Shown: one piece after another, positions 27,750 through 34,506 of the stretch
Position numbering within the stretch: position 1 is the stretch's first letter
Layout of the letters: the number at the start of each line of letters is the position of its first letter
NCBI RefSeq assembly: GCF_001315015.1
Contig: NZ_CP012915.1
Span: 1 to 64,000 of the forward strand
DNA from: Azospirillum brasilense
GTDB taxonomy: Bacteria; Pseudomonadota; Alphaproteobacteria; Azospirillales; Azospirillaceae
Length of the DNA: 64,000 bases
Reading direction: 5' to 3'
Notes under the pieces: model-generated
What the model saw: the letters and a program-made list of their open reading frames with translations, nothing else
Told to the model about the DNA's origin: nothing
Databases searched by the model: none
Program-made: the position numbers and the translations under genes

Positions 27750-28511
27750 TCACTCCGCCAGCCAGGAGTCGAGGATGCGGGTGATCGTGCCGTTGTCGCG
27801 CAGCTTGACGAAGGCGGCCTGCAGCCGCTCGGCCTTCTCCTTGCGCGCCTTGGGCATGGCGATGTAGCGGGGGATCAGGCCGAGCGGCTTGGGCAGGACG
27901 CGCACGTCCTTCAGGCGCCCGTCCTGCTTGGCCATGTGGTTCAGCACATGCAGGTCGCCGACGATCACATCCACCCGGCCCAGGATCAGGCGGCGGAAGT
28001 TGACCACGTTGCTGCTCGACGGGACCTTTTCCAGATAGGTCGCGGCGTCGAAGTCCGGCGCGTAGGCGAAACCGTCGACCACGCCGATGCGGTAGGGGGT
28101 CAGGTCCTCCAGACGCTCGAAGGCGATGGGGGAGTCCTTGCGCACCATGAAGACGGTCGTGCCGGTGCGGAACGGGCCGATCATGTTGTACTGCGCGAAA
28201 CGGGCGGGCGAAGCGATGAACTGGAACCCGACGTCGGCGGTGTTCTCATCCATCGACCGGACGACCTCGGTCCAGGACAAGGGCCGGTGGACCGGGGTGA
28301 TGGTCAGCTCCTTCAGCAGGGCGACGACGATCTCGGTGTCGATCCCCGTGCGGGTGCCGTTGAAGGAGTAGTTGTAGGGCGGGAAATGGTCTTCCGACGC
28401 GATGGTCCAGTATTCGGCGCGCGCCGGGAGGGTCACGGCGAGCAGCGCCAGCAGGACCGGCAGCAGGAGCCGCAGGGCCGGGCGGAGGAGGAACGCCGGT
28501 CCCGCCGTCAT
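27750..28511 (-). CDS. Periplasmic amino-acid-type solute-binding protein (SBP_bac_3)
   Basis: The 253-residue protein has a signal peptide ending LPARA before EYWTIASEDHFPPYNY, the usual start of the SBP_bac_3 fold. Further family marks are GIDTEIVVALLKEL, SMDENTADVGFQF, the hinge block YRIGVVDGFAYAPDF and a terminal ITRILDSWL. No permease for uptake is adjacent; the neighbours are export-type ABC proteins. It may therefore be a sensor or accessory and not the binding protein of an importer. Start and stop are tightly coupled to the flanking genes. Confidence 0.82.
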   Translation of the reverse strand: MTAGPAFLLRPALRLLLPVLLALLAVTLPARAEYWTIASEDHFPPYNYSFNGTRTGIDTEIVVALLKELTITPVHRPLSWTEVVRSMDENTADVGFQFIASPARFAQYNMIGPFRTGTTVFMVRKDSPIAFERLEDLTPYRIGVVDGFAYAPDFDAATYLEKVPSSSNVVNFRRLILGRVDVIVGDLHVLNHMAKQDGRLKDVRVLPKPLGLIPRYIAMPKARKEKAERLQAAFVKLRDNGTITRILDSWLAE

Positions 28512-28678
28512 GCCTTCGCCCGCTTCTTGGCGCGGGTGGTCAGCAGGATCATCACGAGAAGGGCGCCGGGCGGCGTCAGAACCACCGCCAGGAAGGCGTA
28601 AAGCAGGAAGCCGCCGCGGCGGCCGATCCCCAGAAACCCGACCAGCAGGCAGAGACCGATGTAGATCAGCTCGAACAC
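28508..28678 (-). CDS. 56-residue two-helix membrane protein
   Basis: I do not recognise this protein by family. A GTG start at 28678, preceded by GGAAG seven bases away, opens MFELIYIGLCLLVGFLGIG. A second hydrophobic stretch, GFLLYAFLAVVLTPPGALLV, and a basic end, RAKKRAKA, follow. The stop overlaps the binding-protein start as ATGA, which strongly supports translation. Two helices with a basic C-terminus suggest a small inner-membrane accessory of the operon's transporters. Confidence 0.6.
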   Translation of the reverse strand: MFELIYIGLCLLVGFLGIGRRGGFLLYAFLAVVLTPPGALLVMILLTTRAKKRAKA

Positions 28679-28720
28679 GGCGATGCTTCCTTCTTTGCCC
28701 GGCGCCCCGGCGTCGTGCCC

Positions 28721-29236
28721 TTAGCCGGCCTTCTGGACCGGCTGCTCTTCCATCTGCGGTGCGGCGGCGGGGGCCTCGCCGGCCTCGTCCTTGGCGCCCT
28801 CATTGCGGGCGGCCTCGAACTCCTTGCGGAAATGCTCGCGCATCGCCTCGACGTCGAAGTCCAGCAGCGTGCCGCCGGTCTCGAAATGCTGCGCGAACAC
28901 GCGGCCGAGCGCCTGGGTGGCGGCCAGCGACAGCGCCGGCATGACGGCGACGCCCAGGGCGGTGCCGATGAACGGAACGGCCTTCACGGCGGAGCCGAGC
29001 ACGCTGGAGCTGAGCGCGCCGGGCATGACGCCGCCCATCAGCGCGCCGATGATCGCGCGGGTGCGCTCCTGCGCGAACTCGATCTCATAGAGCTTGGCGA
29101 GCTTATGGATCAGGTTGAGCTGGGCCACGCTGACCGCGGCGACGTCCGCGCCGGGTACGGGGATGAGTCCGAAGGCGCCCGAGGCGTAGCTGTGGTACTT
29201 GATCAGTTCCTGGGCGCGCTTCTTGCGGTCTACCAT
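28721..29236 (-). CDS. DUF697-like membrane-associated protein
   Basis: The 171-residue protein contains the DUF697 pattern: GLIPVPGADVAAVSVAQLNL, then IHKLAKLYEIEFAQER and a Gly/Ala-rich hydrophobic region (AIIGALMGGVMPGAL, FIGTALGVAVMPALSLA) that probably inserts as a hairpin. The C-terminal 50 residues are charged and then Ala/Pro-rich. Members often accompany GTPases or envelope systems; their role is unknown. It is the first gene of the nine-gene operon, following a 381-bp A+T-rich gap. Confidence 0.75.
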   Translation of the reverse strand: MVDRKKRAQELIKYHSYASGAFGLIPVPGADVAAVSVAQLNLIHKLAKLYEIEFAQERTRAIIGALMGGVMPGALSSSVLGSAVKAVPFIGTALGVAVMPALSLAATQALGRVFAQHFETGGTLLDFDVEAMREHFRKEFEAARNEGAKDEAGEAPAAAPQMEEQPVQKAG

Positions 29237-29617
29237 GATCCGAAACCTTTCGAGGGTCAGGTGAGGTTGATTTCAGGTGGAAACGATAAGCTCAGATGCA
29301 CGTTTTAGGACGTTATTCGTCGCAAGTTTGGCATTCCGAAAGAAACAAAGCATCGCCAATCAACCGCTGCCTAAGCGATTGGTAAAAGAATGCCCCTATT
29401 GTCGCTGGTAAATTAGAGATCGGTTCTCGGGACTTTCGTTGAGCAAAGAATGACTGCCCAACGATCCAATATGTCCCAACGACTTGATACATTTTCAGTG
29501 CTTAACAACGCATTAAATGCCTATGACCACCGTCGGAGTTTTTGTTGGAAGCTGCGTCATCTTTCTGCGAATTGTAACAAAGTTCATCATGAGCTTTTCT
29601 TTGTATAATGAACTGCA
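29237..29617. other. A+T-rich intergenic region between two operons of the envelope block
   Basis: This 381-bp stretch is visibly richer in A+T than its surroundings. It separates the end of the TssM-like gene from the start of the DUF697 operon, so it should hold the terminator of the first and the promoter of the second. I could not assign either with confidence. A TATAAT at 29604-29609 on the plus strand lacks a good -35 and would read antisense. Short reading frames here are not convincing genes. Confidence 0.5.
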
Positions 29618-32600
29618 CTACCTCTGCGGGAAGCGGGCCGGCAGGTCGAGGGCGCGCGCCGGAAGCTCGTTGCGCGTCCCGGCGCTGACCGCCGCCCCCA
29701 GGACCAGGACGGTGTCGCGCACCGGCTGCCCTTCGATGGTCTGCGTGGGCAGGGCGACGCGCAGCAGCAGGCCGTCCCGCGACGACGACGGAGCATGGGC
29801 TTTCAGCAGGCGCAGCAGCGCCCACGGCCCGCGTTCGGCCAAAGTGATGGTGTCGCCGGTCGCCGCGGCGGTGCCGCCCGCCGGCGCGCCCTTCGGACGG
29901 AAGGGCGACCCGGCGGCCCAGCGGGCACTCAGCAGGACCGGCTGGCCCGGCGTCCAGGCAAGCGTCCCGCCGTTGGCCGAAGCCCCCACCGCGCTGGCGC
30001 CGGAGCGCACCGACCAGTCGATGATGTGCTCCGCCCCGACCTCCTGCGCGCGGTTGGCGCCGTAGGTGAGGCGGACACTGACGGGGGCCGGGCGCGCGAC
30101 GGCCTCCAGCAGGGGGCGGGCGGCCTCCATCCGCTCCATGAAGGCGGCGACCTCGGGGGTCGCGGTCCGCATCACCGCGGCCCGGTGCTCGTCGAGCTGC
30201 CGGTAGAAGCGGCGGACGTCCTGCGGATCGGCGTCCGCCGCGCCGCGCGCCGGTTCGGAACCGACGAAGGGGAAGCGTCCGGCGAGGGTCTGGGCGAAGG
30301 CGGTGGACAACTTGGACAGGGCGACGTCGCTGTCCGGAACCGGGGTTTCCACCGGCATTCTGGGCGGGATTGGCAGGTGCACGACGACGGCCGGCGCTTC
30401 CGCGGTGGCGGGCGGCGGCGCGGCGGGTTCCGGCGACGGGGCCGGCCGCGGAGGAGGGGCCGTCGTGACCGGCTTGGCCGGCTCCGCTTCGGGCATGGCC
30501 AGCTTGGGTTCGGCGGGCCTGGCTTCGGCGGGCCTGGCTTCGGCGGGTTTGGCCTGTTCGGGCTTTGGCGGCTCCGGTTTCCGCTCGGCCGGCTTGGCGG
30601 CTTCGGCGGAGGGAGCGTCGGGAACCGGTTCGGGCAGGGCGGCGGCCAGGGCGTCCGGCAGCGCGGTGACCGCCGGGTTGAGAACCAGCGCGCCGCCGTC
30701 GCCAACCGCGAACAGGGCGCCGGTCTGCGGCGCGTCCAGCGCCAGGACGGCGGCGCGGGCTCCGGTCGCGGCGGTGGACAGGGCCTCGGTGATGCGGTCG
30801 GTGGTGTCGCGTCCCGGCAGATCGGCGATGGCCGCCTTCTGGAGCGCCACCCGGATCGCGTCGGGCAGGCCGCGGGCGGGCTCCTGCAAGGCGCCGGCGA
30901 TCGGCCAGGAAACGGCTTCGGCGACGGCGCCGGTCAGGCGGCGGACGTCGTCAACATCCTCGGCGGACGGCGTTTCCGGAAGGCCGCGCAGCCGCTCGGC
31001 CAGGGCCTGGGCGCGCAGGATCAGCGGGTTGCGGCCGTACAGCCCCTCGGCCAGCGGGGCGGCGAGCTGCACCGATTCCGCGCGCACCGCTGCGGCGATG
31101 GTCCGCGCGTCCAGGTTGGGCAGATCGGCACCCGCGGCGATGCGCGTGATGTAGCCGTCCGTCGCCGTCATCGGCGACCGGGGGACGGCGCCGTAGACGC
31201 TTTCGGCCAGCGCGTTCAGCTCGTCGAAACCGCTGTTGCGGCGGAAGCGGTCGTAGCGCTCCAGCGCGTCGCGCCGCCCGCCGATGCGGTCGAGCTGCTC
31301 GGCAAGCCGGCGGAAGGCGGGCAGATCCTCCACCCGCTGCGGGTTGGCGACCGGCGGCAGGTCGGCCATGGTGGCGCTGGGCAGCAGGGCGTCGCGGATC
31401 GGCCGCAGCACCGAGCGGCGCAGCGTGACGGAGGCGAGCCGCTTCTTGTCCTCGTCGAAGGTGCTGAACAGCGAGGTCGGCAGCAGCGGCGTGGCGAGGG
31501 AGCTGCGCTCCATCACCGCCGTCGCCGCGATCACCCGACCGGCCAGGGCCCCGTTGGTGACGGCGTCGCGCGCCAGCAGCGCCCGGCGCAGGTCGGCGGT
31601 GGCGGTGGCGACCGGCGGGCTGCCGGCGGACACGCTGGACACGCCCTGCCACGCGGCGACCGACAGGCCGGCGACCGAGGCGGCGAACGCGGCCTGGGCC
31701 ATCCGGCGGCGCTTGTGGGCCTGCTGGTAGGCGGCGTCGGACGGCCGCCCGTAGCCGGCCTCGGCGAAGGCGCGGCCCGGCAGCAGGTTGCGGGCGAAGA
31801 CCGGGCGGCGCCCGCCGGTGGCCGGGGCATAGGCGCCGGTCAGGGCGATGCCGCGCAGCGGGAAGGGCTCGGTCTGGTCGTCGCCGCCCCCATCTCCTCC
31901 CAGGGCGCCGTCGAGGAACAGCGCCAGCGGATGGCGCAGCGTGTCCAGGGACGCCGGCAGCAACGGCAGCCGCACACCGGCGGTGCCGGCGGCGAAGGCG
32001 TCGGCCTCCAACACGGCGATGTCGGCGGCGATGGCCTCGAACGCCTCGTCGATGCGGCGCGGCTCGAAGGGTTTCGCCCAGTCCTGAGGGTTGGTCCAAC
32101 CCAGCACGCCCTCCAGCAGGGCGGAGGGCATGGCGGCGCAGAGGTCGGTGAAGCCGTCCAGGGCCTCGGCGCGGACCACGACCACATGCACCGGGCCGAC
32201 CACGCCGAGATCGTCGCGCAGAGTCCGCAGGCGCTCCCGCAGGGCGGCGCCCCGCTTGGTCAGCGCGTCGCGCGGGCTGGGGCGTTCGGCGGCGGCGCGC
32301 AGCTCGTCGGCGCCGACCATCAGCAGGATACCGTCCAGCGGGCGGCGCATCGGCCGCTTGCGCATCGCCGCGACCAGCGCCGGCCAGGACGCGCTCAGCC
32401 GGGAGCCGTCGGCGGAATCGGCGCCGGCGTGCAGGATCGCGGCCCCTTCGCAGAACCACCAGCAACCGTTCTCGCCGTTGCCGTCCTCGGGCCAGCGGAC
32501 ATGGGTCGGATCGGTGGCGAGCAGAGCGGGGCCGCCGACGCCGAAGGCGAGGAACCAGGGGATGTCGCCGCGGCGCAGGGGACCGCGCATCTGCCGCGTC

Positions 32601-32932
32601 AGGATATCCAGCCCCTCGCCATAGATGCGGGCGTTGGGCGGCGTGTTGGCGGCGGCCTTCGTGGGGGGAGGCGCCTCGGCGCGGACGCGCAGCGGCGCCG
32701 GCGGGGCGGGCCGGCGGGCCGGCGCCTTCCGGCCGGCGGCGGCCTTGGCGGCGGGCTTGCGCCGCCAGCGGCGCAGCTTCGGCCAGACCATCCGGCCGAG
32801 GCGGTAGAAGATGTAGAGCGGCAGCGCCAGCAGCGCGTAGGGCGCCAGCGTGACGGCAAAGGACAGCAGATAGACGATGGCGGAGCCGATGGTTGAGAGC
32901 ACCAGCTCCAGCGTAAGAATCAGTAGGACCAT
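29618..32932 (-). CDS. TssM/IcmF-like inner-membrane protein without a functional Walker A
   Basis: The 1104-residue protein has two N-terminal membrane helices (residues about 5-45). An IcmF-type region follows: IPWFLAFG..., GCWWFCEGA, PLDGILLMVGADEL. These match the order of the NTPase domain of TssM, but where TssM has GPPGSGKTTL this protein reads GVGGPALLAT (131-140) and the DTAG motif reads HAGAD, so nucleotide binding is probably lost. The long C-terminal half includes a Pro/Ala/Glu-rich linker near residues 770-860 and ends in an IcmF_C-like beta domain. It is coupled to a TssL-like gene (13-bp overlap). No other type VI gene is present, which suggests a divergent envelope complex. 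Confidence 0.75.
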   Translation of the reverse strand: MVLLILTLELVLSTIGSAIVYLLSFAVTLAPYALLALPLYIFYRLGRMVWPKLRRWRRKPAAKAAAGRKAPARRPAPPAPLRVRAEAPPPTKAAANTPPNARIYGEGLDILTRQMRGPLRRGDIPWFLAFGVGGPALLATDPTHVRWPEDGNGENGCWWFCEGAAILHAGADSADGSRLSASWPALVAAMRKRPMRRPLDGILLMVGADELRAAAERPSPRDALTKRGAALRERLRTLRDDLGVVGPVHVVVVRAEALDGFTDLCAAMPSALLEGVLGWTNPQDWAKPFEPRRIDEAFEAIAADIAVLEADAFAAGTAGVRLPLLPASLDTLRHPLALFLDGALGGDGGGDDQTEPFPLRGIALTGAYAPATGGRRPVFARNLLPGRAFAEAGYGRPSDAAYQQAHKRRRMAQAAFAASVAGLSVAAWQGVSSVSAGSPPVATATADLRRALLARDAVTNGALAGRVIAATAVMERSSLATPLLPTSLFSTFDEDKKRLASVTLRRSVLRPIRDALLPSATMADLPPVANPQRVEDLPAFRRLAEQLDRIGGRRDALERYDRFRRNSGFDELNALAESVYGAVPRSPMTATDGYITRIAAGADLPNLDARTIAAAVRAESVQLAAPLAEGLYGRNPLILRAQALAERLRGLPETPSAEDVDDVRRLTGAVAEAVSWPIAGALQEPARGLPDAIRVALQKAAIADLPGRDTTDRITEALSTAATGARAAVLALDAPQTGALFAVGDGGALVLNPAVTALPDALAAALPEPVPDAPSAEAAKPAERKPEPPKPEQAKPAEARPAEARPAEPKLAMPEAEPAKPVTTAPPPRPAPSPEPAAPPPATAEAPAVVVHLPIPPRMPVETPVPDSDVALSKLSTAFAQTLAGRFPFVGSEPARGAADADPQDVRRFYRQLDEHRAAVMRTATPEVAAFMERMEAARPLLEAVARPAPVSVRLTYGANRAQEVGAEHIIDWSVRSGASAVGASANGGTLAWTPGQPVLLSARWAAGSPFRPKGAPAGGTAAATGDTITLAERGPWALLRLLKAHAPSSSRDGLLLRVALPTQTIEGQPVRDTVLVLGAAVSAGTRNELPARALDLPARFPQR

Positions 32933-33648
32933 GACAGCCCCATGTCCTCGACCGCGGCGCGGGCGCCGCTCAGATCGCGTTGGATGCCGCCGACGGCGCC
33001 GGCCCACAGCAGGTGCGAGACCACGAGGAACAGCACGGCGGTCCCGCCGACCGCCCACCACCAGCGCCGGGCGGACGGCGCGAGGTAGCCGGGCACGGCG
33101 CCGTCCGCCGGCTCGCAGGCGCGCGGGCTGGGGTGACTGGCCGCGGCACGCTCGCCGACGACGATGCGGTGCAGGGCGGGGCGGCGGGCGGTCGCCTGGG
33201 CGTCGTCGGGGAAGCCCAGCGCCAGCGCCGCGAGATAGACGGCGGCCAGCCCGCGGTCGGCCTTGGCGCCTTGGCGGATCAGGTCGTCGGCCTGCACGAA
33301 CAGGGTTTGCAGCGTGGCGTTCGCGCCGAACAGGCGGCTGGAGACCACGGCGTCGGCGGGCCGCGTCTGGGCCAGCGCGCGGTCGGCCAGCATGGCCATG
33401 GCGAAGACCGCCTTGACCACCGTGCCATGCGCGCCCGGCCCTTGTGAGACGGCGGCGCCGCTCATCCCGTGGAGCGTGGCGGTCAGGCGGTCGGCCACCG
33501 CCCCCGCCGGGGCCTGCGCGTCGGCGCAGCCGGCGAGCAGGTCCTCCTGGAAGGCGCGGAACAGGGCCAGCGTGCCGGCGGGCTTGGCCCCCACGGGCGC
33601 CGTCTTCGGCGCCGGAGTGGGATGGGCCGGGGCGAGTTGGGCGGTCAC
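32920..33648 (-). CDS. TssL/DotU-like protein with C-terminal membrane anchor
   Basis: The 242-residue protein has a cytoplasmic helical domain of the DotU type (TLALFRAFQEDLLAGCADA, ALAQTRPADAVVSSRLFG, DDLIRQGAKADRGLAAVYL, ALALGFPDD). A single C-terminal helix follows (WWWAVGGTAVLFLVVSHLLW). This is the topology of TssL, the partner of TssM in the type VI membrane complex. The family's C-terminal peptidoglycan-binding extension is absent. It overlaps both neighbours, so TssJ-like, TssL-like and TssM-like proteins are probably made together. Confidence 0.75.
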   Translation of the reverse strand: MTAQLAPAHPTPAPKTAPVGAKPAGTLALFRAFQEDLLAGCADAQAPAGAVADRLTATLHGMSGAAVSQGPGAHGTVVKAVFAMAMLADRALAQTRPADAVVSSRLFGANATLQTLFVQADDLIRQGAKADRGLAAVYLAALALGFPDDAQATARRPALHRIVVGERAAASHPSPRACEPADGAVPGYLAPSARRWWWAVGGTAVLFLVVSHLLWAGAVGGIQRDLSGARAAVEDMGLSWSY

Positions 33649-34109
33649 GGCGTTCCCTCCGTCAGCGGAGCCACGGTGAAACTCTCCCGTCCCAGCCGCA
33701 CGTCCAGGGCGCCGGCGCCGTCCAGCGTCTGCCGGTGGGCGCCGGGCGCGCCGTACCGCGCGTAGACGAGGGTTTGGGTCGGGGCGGTGGCGAAGGGCGG
33801 CAGGCTGTGCAGAAGCACGCTCTGGCCCGGCACCATCTCCCAGGAGGCGATGGCGATCCGGTTCCCGGCCTCGGCGCTCAGCGCCTCGCGGTCGCGGAAC
33901 CAGCCCGCGGCGTCGAGCCCAGCCAGCCGTCCGGCCAGCGCCGGATCGGCCACCCGCACCACGTCGACCGCGACCGGGCGGCGCCCGTTGGCGTCGGGCT
34001 CGGCGACGATGCGCAGCACCGGGGCGTCGGCGCCCCCCGCACCGGGCGCGGGCGCACCCGCGGCGCAGCCGGCAAGCGTCAGAGCGAGGATCATCGCGAG
34101 GCGCTTCAT
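33645..34109 (-). CDS. TssJ-like outer-membrane lipoprotein
   Basis: The 154-residue protein has a lipoprotein signal with the lipobox LAGC at residues 12-15. It then follows the TssJ pattern: NGRRPVAVDVVRVAD, WFRDREALSA, IAIASWEMVPGQSV and two closing strands ending ESFTVAPL. TssJ links the type VI membrane complex to the outer membrane. It overlaps the TssL-like gene by 4 bp and follows another lipoprotein gene after one base. Sequence alone gives moderate certainty, but position and lipobox agree with the call. Confidence 0.65.
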   Translation of the reverse strand: MKRLAMILALTLAGCAAGAPAPGAGGADAPVLRIVAEPDANGRRPVAVDVVRVADPALAGRLAGLDAAGWFRDREALSAEAGNRIAIASWEMVPGQSVLLHSLPPFATAPTQTLVYARYGAPGAHRQTLDGAGALDVRLGRESFTVAPLTEGTP

Positions 34110-34110
34110 G

Positions 34111-34506
34111 TCAGCCACCGCCGCCGGGCGCCGACTGGCCGACGCAGACGTAGCCCGCCGGAGTGTGACGGTACCAGTTGCCGGTCGCCTCGGCGCAGGG
34201 GGCGAGCACGCGGTCGTTGCGCTGCGGCTGCGCCACCACCGGAGCCGGGGCGGTGTCCACCTCGCGGGCACCGGCGGGACGGTTGGTGACGACGAAGCCG
34301 TCCTCGTCCTCCTCCACGATCATCACGTAGCGGGCGCGCTTGGCGGGGTAGCGGATGCCGACGTCGTAATCGCCGTCGGCCACCTTCTCCAGGATCGCGC
34401 CGGGGCGATCGCCGCCGAGCGGCGCGCAGCCCGTCCCGGCGAGCAGGACCGGCAACAGCGCCGTCGCGGCGATCAGGGTTCGCATCATCGGAATGTTCCT
34501 GCTCAT
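34111..34506 (-). CDS. Small lipoprotein of unknown function
   Basis: I do not recognise the family. The 131-residue protein starts in an ATGA overlap with the MscS-fusion gene. It has a lipobox ending AGTGC near residue 26, then GAILEKVADGDYDVGIRYPA, a short acidic strand (YVMIVEEDEDGFVV) and a C-terminal block with two Cys (APCAEATGNWYRHTPAGYVC) that could form a disulfide. It is probably an envelope component acting with the TssJ/L/M-like proteins and the fusion channel. Confidence 0.65.
   Translation of the reverse strand: MSRNIPMMRTLIAATALLPVLLAGTGCAPLGGDRPGAILEKVADGDYDVGIRYPAKRARYVMIVEEDEDGFVVTNRPAGAREVDTAPAPVVAQPQRNDRVLAPCAEATGNWYRHTPAGYVCVGQSAPGGGG

Noticed and set aside
29604-29609. 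TATAAT as a plus-strand promoter
   Set aside because: There is no matching -35 at proper spacing and transcription would run antisense into the TssM-like gene.
29517-30065. Plus-strand frame beginning in the A+T-rich gap and entering the TssM-like gene antisense
   Set aside because: Only its first 30 codons lie outside the TssM-like gene, the rest is compositional shadow, and no ribosome site precedes it.
29618-34109. A type VI secretion system
   Set aside because: Only TssJ-, TssL- and TssM-like genes are present. No sheath, Hcp, VgrG, baseplate or ClpV gene was seen, and the TssM-like protein lacks its nucleotide-binding loop.
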